Positions 5,298-9,900 of a stretch of 9,900 nucleotides of DNA are shown here, piece by piece. Source of the DNA: Treponema sp. (GTDB taxonomy: Bacteria > Spirochaetota > Spirochaetia > Treponematales > Treponemataceae); contig JAAZCS010000373.1 in assembly GCA_012513125.1 (NCBI GenBank), forward strand, positions 1 through 9,900, given 5' to 3'. The notes under the pieces were generated by a model that was not told where the DNA came from, did not search any database, and worked only from the letters and a program-made list of their open reading frames with translations. Position 1 is the first letter of the stretch, and every line of letters begins with the position of its first letter. The position numbers and the translations under genes were made by a program.

Positions 5298-5575
5298 AAT
5301 TTTTAGTTAAGCCTACTTCCCAATTTAAAAAAGATTATAAACTTATAATCAAGCGTCATCTAAATAAAGATTTACTTCAAGAAGTTGTTGCTCTATTGGC
5401 TGATGGCAAATCTCTTCCCGAAAAATACCACGACCATGCTTTAATTGGGAATTATGCGAATCATCGAGAATGTCACATAACAAATGATTGGCTTTTAATT
5501 TATCAAATTTTTAATGATGTTCTTGTTCTTGAATTAACGCGTACAGGATCACATTCTGACTTATTTAACAAATAA
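5294..5575 (+). CDS. YafQ family mRNA interferase toxin (RelE/ParE superfamily)
   Basis: A 93-residue protein. YHDHALIGNY, then RECHITNDWLLIYQI and LTRTGSHSDLF, are the diagnostic YafQ segments. The residues corresponding to the E. coli YafQ active site are present: H48, H61, D65, W66, H87 and F91, the last two at the same numbers as in E. coli. It should cut mRNA in the ribosomal A site when freed from its antitoxin. The ATG overlaps the antitoxin stop by four bases, the usual translational coupling. The gene looks complete and functional. Twenty bases after its stop the right copy of the tannase-derived repeat begins. Confidence 0.92.
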   Translation: MKFLVKPTSQFKKDYKLIIKRHLNKDLLQEVVALLADGKSLPEKYHDHALIGNYANHRECHITNDWLLIYQIFNDVLVLELTRTGSHSDLFNK

Positions 5576-5592
5576 CTATCGTTAAGTAACTT

Positions 5593-5660
5593 TTTGATTG
5601 GATAAACAGTATTTGCAAATAGCTTTCTCAAAAACTATTACAGTACTACTAGTATGGTAA
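5593..5660 (+). repeat. Long direct repeat A, right copy
   Basis: A 68-bp copy of 4854-4921 carrying the orphaned last codons of the tannase (FDWINSICK and stop) in a place where no tannase gene exists. Its left edge marks the right boundary of the inserted toxin-antitoxin DNA. Confidence 0.95.
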
Positions 5661-5698
5661 ACACTTGTTTCACAGACACTAGTATGGCAAACACTTGT
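5648..5698 (+). repeat. Tandem 21-bp repeat, period 30
   Basis: ACTAGTATGGTAAACACTTG (5648-5667) recurs at 5678-5697 with one substitution (T to C); the match extends one more base. The first copy straddles the end of repeat A. The spacer sequence between copies is not conserved. It may be a slippage product or paired binding sites upstream of the FemA/B promoter. Confidence 0.7.
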
Positions 5699-5704
5699 AA
5701 ACTA

Positions 5705-5733
5705 TTGAGCCTTTTTGTCTTTACCTGTACAGT
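5705..5733 (+). promoter_or_regulatory. Candidate promoter of the FemA/B-like gene
   Basis: TTGAGC (5705-5710) and TACAGT (5728-5733) are exactly 17 bases apart, about 34 bases before the start codon. It falls within the 103 bases present in the right spacer but missing from the left copy, so the left copy lacks this promoter. Confidence 0.5.
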
Positions 5734-5760
5734 CCTTTTTAATATCAACAACAAACAAGG

Positions 5761-5812
5761 TAATAAATGCTCAGTATTAAACCCTGTACTGCAGGAGAAT
5801 TTCCAGTACAGG
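5761..5812 (+). repeat. Direct repeat B, right copy (start of the FemA/B gene)
   Basis: This copy matches 4919-4970 at 49 of 52 bases and includes the ATG and codons 1-15 of the FemA/B-like gene. The CCTGTACTG/CAGTACAGG hairpin (5783-5791 with 5804-5812) is kept, so the gene has a stem-loop just inside its coding start. Confidence 0.9.
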
Positions 5813-6906
5813 ATAATCTTTTTCAAAGTTCATTCTGGGGAGAGTTTAAAGGAAACGCTCTGTATTTTTTGGCAGAATATAACGATACTCCTTTTCCTGT
5901 TTTAGTATTAGTGCGCAAAACAAAAAGTGGATTTGTGTACGCCTATGCTCCTAAAGCTCCGTCAATTTTGATTAAAGAAGATGAGCGAGGAATGATGCTA
6001 GAACAGCTTGCAGAAGCGCTTAAACACTTTTTACCAGATGAAACAGTCTGTCTGCGCTTTGACTTACCGTGGAAAATTCAGAATGCAGATTACGATTCTA
6101 CTCGTAAAGAACTTCTTGAGTTAAAAATGAACATGGGGACAGAAAATCATTCCTTAAGAAAATCCCCGCTTGATCATTTGTGTTCAAGCACTGTTACTAT
6201 CAATCTCACTTATTCACCAAACCAACTCTTAGCAAAAATGCGTCAGACAACAAGAAATAGCGTTCGTCGTGCGTACAAATCAGACGTAAAATTCCGACTT
6301 TATAATGCAGAACAGGCACTTTCTATTGATTCTCCTTTTGAAGAATGGCATGGAATTTATAAAGACACAGCCTTACGAAAAGGTTTTTATTTTGAAGAAT
6401 TCAACTATTTCAAGAATCTTTTTGAAATGAGTATCAACAAATCATCAGAAACGGCAAATAAAATAGATTCAAATAATTCTCCAAAAACTCAAAACAGTGT
6501 GCCAATGAATGCACCTCCGCCTCGTCCAAAGTTTTACCTTTTTACTGCCCACAGTACTGCAAATAAAGAAAACAGATTTTTAAGCGGTATGGTTATGGCT
6601 GTTTGCGGACGGCGAGCTTATTACATGTACGCCGGAAGTAGTCTTACAGGTCGGGAACTTATGCCAAATTATGGACTTCAATGGGAAGCTCAACTTTTTG
6701 CCCGAAGAAGTGGTTGCACTGAGTACGATTTTATGGGAATTCCACCAAACGCTGATTCTGCCCATCCAATGTGTGGACTCTATATTTTCAAAACAGGTTT
6801 TGGTGGCGAAAAAGTTCGTTTTCCGGGTGCCTGGGATTATGTTTATAATGCAGAACAGTACAAATTCTTTACAGATGAAGAACAGTTTTCGACTTTGAAA
6901 ATCTAA
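5767..6906 (+). CDS. FemA/FemB-like peptidoglycan bridge aminoacyltransferase (GNAT-type)
   Basis: A 379-residue protein with two GNAT-like halves typical of lipid II aminoacyl-tRNA-dependent transferases. FemA/B-type segments include NLFQSSFWGEFK (18-28), MRQTTRNSVRRAYK (158-171), YYMYAGSSL with PNYGLQWEAQLFARRSGC (285-317), and YDFMGIPP (320-327) to LYIFKTGFGGEKVRFPG (338-354), the conserved substrate-side end of the family. It would add an amino acid, probably glycine, to the peptidoglycan stem peptide at the cytoplasmic membrane; glycine-ornithine cross-links are known in treponemes. Residues 222-255 are a hydrophilic Asn/Ser/Pro-rich stretch that looks like an inserted linker. AAGG at 5757-5760 supports the start. 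The coding start is itself the duplicated repeat. It is followed by the radical SAM gene after 110 bases. Substrate is inferred from family only. Confidence 0.8.
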   Translation: MLSIKPCTAGEFPVQDNLFQSSFWGEFKGNALYFLAEYNDTPFPVLVLVRKTKSGFVYAYAPKAPSILIKEDERGMMLEQLAEALKHFLPDETVCLRFDLPWKIQNADYDSTRKELLELKMNMGTENHSLRKSPLDHLCSSTVTINLTYSPNQLLAKMRQTTRNSVRRAYKSDVKFRLYNAEQALSIDSPFEEWHGIYKDTALRKGFYFEEFNYFKNLFEMSINKSSETANKIDSNNSPKTQNSVPMNAPPPRPKFYLFTAHSTANKENRFLSGMVMAVCGRRAYYMYAGSSLTGRELMPNYGLQWEAQLFARRSGCTEYDFMGIPPNADSAHPMCGLYIFKTGFGGEKVRFPGAWDYVYNAEQYKFFTDEEQFSTLKI

Positions 6907-6923
6907 TACGCCTTTCTGTTACA

Positions 6924-6952
6924 TTGTTTATCTAAAATAAATCCATTAATAT
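6924..6952 (+). promoter_or_regulatory. Weak candidate promoter before the radical SAM gene
   Basis: TTGTTT (6924-6929) and TAATAT (6947-6952) are spaced by 17 bases, 64 bases before the start codon. In DNA this AT-rich such a match has modest weight; co-transcription with the FemA/B gene is equally possible, since no terminator separates them. Confidence 0.3.
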
Positions 6953-7016
6953 TATTTGCGGAAGGTTTTCATTAATTTACACTTCCAAATATTTTCAAAT
7001 AAAACGGTAAATCATT

Positions 7017-9302
7017 ATGAACACAGTAATCATCCAGCCACCACTTGTACAGTTAAATACACCCTATCCCTCTGGTGCGTATCTTCTTTCTTTTTTTAGA
7101 AAGACTTATGAAGAACGACATTTGTCAGGAAAAACAGAATGGTTGGACTTAAGCATTGCTTTGTTTCACGAGATTTTTTCTGAAGAAGGACTCAGAAAGC
7201 TTTTTTCATTAACCGAAAACGATGCTCTTATTGCGGCACAAAAAGCGGAAGATAACTACGATGATGATACAGCGTTTCAAATAAGACGATATATTTCAGA
7301 ACAAGATTTATGGTGTTCATGGATTGATATTATTTGCGAAATATCTTGTAGCAGTGGAAGATTTTCTGGAAAAGAATACAAGCATGAATTTGTACGTTCA
7401 GCACATATTCCACGCGGAATGAGAATGGAACGTTATCTTTCTGAGATTGGAAAAGCCCCTTCTGCAGATGACAGTGAAGTTCTTGCAAGCCTTGCTCTAG
7501 CCGATATTGCTGATTACATAACAGCTATTTTTGACAACAATTTTTCGTTAATTAGATATGCTGAATCAGCGGCTTCTAGCGATATGCCATTTTCTAAAAT
7601 TGAAGAAGCTTCAAATTCACCAGTAATGAAATATTTCTATGAACCTCTTCTGAAACGCCTTCTTTCAAACTATATTAATATAGAAGAAAAAACTCTTTTT
7701 TGCATTTCTCTGCCATTTCCCGGAACTGTGACAGCTGCTTTATTCACCGCAAAATTCATAAAAAAACAATGTGGTCATAATGCAATTATTGCTTTTGGCG
7801 GAGGTTTCATTAACACTGAATTACGCAACACAGAAGAGAAAAAGCTTTTTGACTATATTGACTTCATAAGTTACGACAGAGGTTATGGAAGTTATCTTTC
7901 ATTGCTGGATAAAGCTAAATCAGACCAATTAAAAAATGTATTAAATGGTGAACAGTTTTATAAAATAAAATACATACACAACGGAAAAATTATTAATCCA
8001 TTGTGGTCAGATGAATTTTATGAAAAAAAGGAAGATTTACTAACAAAAGAAATTATTCCTGAGTTTTCCGAAATTGACTTTTCACGTTATCCACGACTTG
8101 CAGATACAGATAATCCAATGCAAAGAATTTGGAGTGATGGTGCTTGGATGAAATTATTTCTTGCTTACGGTTGTTACTGGCATAAGTGTGCATTTTGCGA
8201 CACATCGCTTGAATATGTGAATCATTATTGCAAGAACGAGATTAACAACTTATTCTACGGGATAAAAAAACAAGCGAAAAAAACTGGAGTGTATGGTCTC
8301 CATTTTGTAGACGAAGCATGCCCTCCAGTCTCACTGGAAAAATTCGCACTTCTAAACTGTATGGACGAGCAAAAACCTCGTTTTACATTTTGGGGTAATA
8401 TTCGTTTTGAAAAAACATTTACTAAAGATCTTGTTGATTTATTATCATACGGCGGGCTTACTGGAGTATCTGCAGGAATAGAAATTGCAACAGGAAACGG
8501 TCTTTGTTCAGTTAATAAAGGCACTGATATGCAAAATATAGTTAGTGCTTGCTGTGCATTTAAGGAAGCTGGAATTTTGATTCACAGTTATATGATTTTT
8601 GGATTTTGGAATCAAAGCGAACAAGACTTGATTGATTCTATGGAGACACTTCGTCAGTTCTTTGAAGAAGGTCTTTTAGATTCGGCATTCTGGCACAAGT
8701 TTACACTCACTCTGCATTCAACAGTTTATTTTGAATGGAAAGAAGGAAAACATCCTGACCTAAAACCTCTTCCGCAGAAAAAGAATTCGTTCTCAGAAAA
8801 TACAATTCATTACGAGGGTGAAAACAAGAGTGAAAAATATTCTTATGCTCTAAATAATTCTCTTTCAAACTGGATGAAAGGCAATAATCTTTCTGAAGAC
8901 GTACGAACTTGGTTTGATTTTAAGATGCCATTACCGTCTATTAAAAAAAATTTCATACACTGCTTGGTCAATAATTACGAAAAAGAAAAAAACAAGCAGT
9001 TTTCAAATACTGAAAAAGGATTTTTTATTTGGATTGGAGGAAAAGTCATCATTTTGAAAAGTGCAAATGAATCATGCCAACTTTCTTGGACTTACATGGG
9101 CGAATTACTTTACGCGGATGTTACAAAAAATAAAGCTGAAACAATAGCAAAATTACTCTACAGCATTAAACCAGAAAATTGTAGCAAAAATGAAAATGAT
9201 TCTTTAGGTATGAGCACAAATGAATTAATTGATATTCTCGGAAAAGAATTATTTGTCCAATTACGGGGAAAAGGATTATGCAAGCTACTTTCAAAGCCAT
9301 AA
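7017..9302 (+). CDS. B12-binding-type radical SAM protein
   Basis: A 761-residue protein. It starts VIIQPPLVQLNTPYPSGAYL, the usual opening of B12-type radical SAM enzymes. A Rossmann-like region (about 222-300) has FCISLPFPGTVTAALFTAKF, AFGGGF and DFISYDRGYGSYL, as in cobalamin domains, but lacks a DxHxxG motif. The radical SAM core (about 375-600) has GCYWHKCAFCD with Cys386, Cys391 and Cys394, a CX4CX2C spacing instead of the common CX3CX2C. It continues with FVDEACPP, FWGNIRFEK, GLTGVSAGIEIATGNG and SYMIFGFWNQSEQDLIDSM, all typical of the barrel. The C-terminal 150 residues are unassigned. The reaction is unknown. The start is fixed by the conserved opening, although no good ribosome-binding site precedes the ATG. 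It lies 110 bases after the FemA/B-like gene in the same direction, so a role in cell-envelope or peptide modification is a guess from context. Confidence 0.85.
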   Translation: MNTVIIQPPLVQLNTPYPSGAYLLSFFRKTYEERHLSGKTEWLDLSIALFHEIFSEEGLRKLFSLTENDALIAAQKAEDNYDDDTAFQIRRYISEQDLWCSWIDIICEISCSSGRFSGKEYKHEFVRSAHIPRGMRMERYLSEIGKAPSADDSEVLASLALADIADYITAIFDNNFSLIRYAESAASSDMPFSKIEEASNSPVMKYFYEPLLKRLLSNYINIEEKTLFCISLPFPGTVTAALFTAKFIKKQCGHNAIIAFGGGFINTELRNTEEKKLFDYIDFISYDRGYGSYLSLLDKAKSDQLKNVLNGEQFYKIKYIHNGKIINPLWSDEFYEKKEDLLTKEIIPEFSEIDFSRYPRLADTDNPMQRIWSDGAWMKLFLAYGCYWHKCAFCDTSLEYVNHYCKNEINNLFYGIKKQAKKTGVYGLHFVDEACPPVSLEKFALLNCMDEQKPRFTFWGNIRFEKTFTKDLVDLLSYGGLTGVSAGIEIATGNGLCSVNKGTDMQNIVSACCAFKEAGILIHSYMIFGFWNQSEQDLIDSMETLRQFFEEGLLDSAFWHKFTLTLHSTVYFEWKEGKHPDLKPLPQKKNSFSENTIHYEGENKSEKYSYALNNSLSNWMKGNNLSEDVRTWFDFKMPLPSIKKNFIHCLVNNYEKEKNKQFSNTEKGFFIWIGGKVIILKSANESCQLSWTYMGELLYADVTKNKAETIAKLLYSIKPENCSKNENDSLGMSTNELIDILGKELFVQLRGKGLCKLLSKP

Positions 9303-9334
9303 ACGCTGAAACAAAATCAAGTTATTATTGAATT

Positions 9335-9365
9335 AAGTCAATATTGAAAATTAATTGATTTTTTT
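9335..9365 (+). terminator. Weak AT-rich terminator candidate after the radical SAM gene
   Basis: AAGTCAAT (9335-9342) pairs with ATTGATTT (9354-9361) with one G-U pair and an 11-base loop, leading into a run of seven T (9359-9365). The stem is low in GC, so termination may be inefficient. Confidence 0.35.
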
Positions 9366-9382
9366 AATTATAGTATTATGAT
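9355..9382 (+). promoter_or_regulatory. Promoter of the substrate-binding-protein remnant
   Basis: TTGATT (9355-9360) and TATGAT (9377-9382) are 16 bases apart; the start codon follows 65 bases later. The box overlaps the terminator candidate of the preceding gene. Confidence 0.45.
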
Positions 9383-9447
9383 ATACTTTATCAATTGTGT
9401 AATTTTCTTTAGTAACTTAAATAGTGTATAACTACAGGAAATAAAAA

Positions 9448-9764
9448 ATGGGAAAAACCATATTAAAAGCAATAAAACCTCAATTCTTTTTTCTTCTTCT
9501 TTTTACCCAAATATCACTTTGTTTTGCCACTGGTTCAGCTAACATTTCACAGAATCCATTGAATATGTTACTTCATGTGCAAAAATTCCCATTTATAAAG
9601 CTGACGAATTAGGTTTGGGAAATGGAGTTTTTGGTGGAGTTGTTGTCTCATATTCTTCAATGACAGCTGATGCTTCAAAAATAATTCTTGAAATCGAACA
9701 CGGTTCAAATATATCAGAATTCCCTGTTACACGGGCAGAAAGCTACTATTCATTTGATTTATAA
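9448..9764 (+). pseudogene. ABC substrate-binding-like sensor protein, internally deleted
   Basis: The ATG at 9448 (AGGA at about 9435) opens a signal peptide, MGKTILKAIKPQFFFLLLFT, then QISLCFATGSANIS, and runs into a stop at 9610. From about 9543 a different frame continues to the TAA at 9762-9764 with ESIEYVTSCAKIPIYKADEL, then GLGNGVFGGVVVSYSSMTAD and ASKIILEIEHGSNISEFPV. That is the C-terminal part of ABC-type uncharacterised substrate-binding proteins (PF04392-like), which in treponemes also serve as sensor domains of signalling proteins. The roughly 200 residues between signal peptide and this segment are missing, and the join is out of frame, so this is a deletion remnant. IS3-like sequence follows directly after the stop. 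Confidence 0.7.
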
Positions 9765-9900
9765 TGAGCCCAGAAATTAAGACACATATTTTATAGAAAT
9801 ACAGTGGACTGACCTTCTTGAGAAAAATAGAAAAGGAGGCTACAGTAAAGTATGAGAAAGAAATATGACAAGTCATTTAAATCAAAAGTTGCTATAGAAG
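9765..9900 (+). mobile_element. IS3-family insertion sequence, left end (partial)
   Basis: An IS3-type orfA begins at 9852 and the upstream 87 bases are non-coding, as expected between the terminal repeat and orfA. The left end is probably TGAGCCCAGAAATTAAGACA (9765-9784), since it starts with TG and directly abuts the broken gene. The boundary is not proven, because the right end and the target duplication are outside the window. Confidence 0.55.
9852..9900 (+). CDS. IS3 family transposase OrfA, N-terminal 16 residues
   Basis: The window ends after MRKKYDKSFKSKVAIE, the typical opening of the IS3/IS911-type OrfA helix-turn-helix protein (M-x-K-K-Y-x-x-x-F-K-x-K-V-A-x-E). AAGGAGG at 9833-9839 lies 12 bases upstream, a slightly long but usual distance for these elements. 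OrfA binds the terminal repeats and is normally fused with the DDE-containing OrfB by programmed frameshifting; that part is not in view. Confidence 0.75.
   Translation, partial: MRKKYDKSFKSKVAIE

Noticed and set aside
5576..5600. Terminator after the YafQ-like gene (GTTA-AG-TAAC followed by T5)
   Set aside because: The stem has only four pairs and a two-base loop, too weak to support.
5648..5698. CRISPR array
   Set aside because: Only two repeat units with a 9-base spacer and no cas genes; it is a short tandem repeat.
5654..5905. Plus-strand ORF of 83 codons starting at ATG 5654
   Set aside because: It uses a different frame across the spacer and the FemA/B start; the FemA/B frame carries the conserved residues.
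8255..8524. Minus-strand ORF of 89 codons in the radical SAM gene
   Set aside because: Antisense to the conserved radical SAM core, with no start signals.

Overview
The window is AT-rich DNA that I read as chromosomal accessory sequence of a gut or rumen spirochaete, most likely Treponema. The inference rests on gene content: an ORF6N/phospholipase D-like gene, a DUF3990 fragment, a subtype B tannase with a spirochaete-style lipoprotein signal, a FemA/B-type transferase next to a B12-type radical SAM protein, and a Treponema-like ABC substrate-binding remnant. No rRNA or tRNA gene is present to confirm it.

Left part (1-1290): eroded accessory genes on the minus strand. These are the first 32 codons of a dinD-like gene, a 14-residue BRO-N-like leader, and an ORF6N pseudogene with two frameshifts and no 5' end. 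A GC-rich non-coding repeat patch (about 1057-1240) follows.

Second part (1300-3350): an XRE repressor and an ImmA/IrrE metallopeptidase in a one-base-overlap operon, with a promoter whose spacer holds a perfect inverted repeat. Downstream is a highly structured 160-bp spacer that appears to encode a minus-strand small RNA of about 80 nt with its own promoter and terminator. Then come a 107-residue His-rich protein of unknown function, a tiny minus-strand ORF and a truncated DUF3990 gene.

Third part (3378-6906): a tannase lipoprotein, a RelB/DinJ-YafQ toxin-antitoxin module and a FemA/B-like transferase. The toxin-antitoxin module is bracketed by long direct repeats. They duplicate the last codons of the tannase gene, the intergenic spacer and the first 15 codons of the FemA/B gene. 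The simplest reading is that the module was inserted between tannase and FemA/B by a duplication-generating event. The left copy of the FemA/B start now acts as the tannase terminator.

Right part (6907-9900): a 761-residue radical SAM protein with an unusual CX4CX2C cluster motif, then an internally deleted substrate-binding-protein pseudogene, followed directly by the start of an IS3-family insertion sequence that runs off the edge.

The most noteworthy items are the repeat-bracketed toxin-antitoxin module, the candidate small RNA, and the His-rich unknown gene beside the XRE/ImmA pair.
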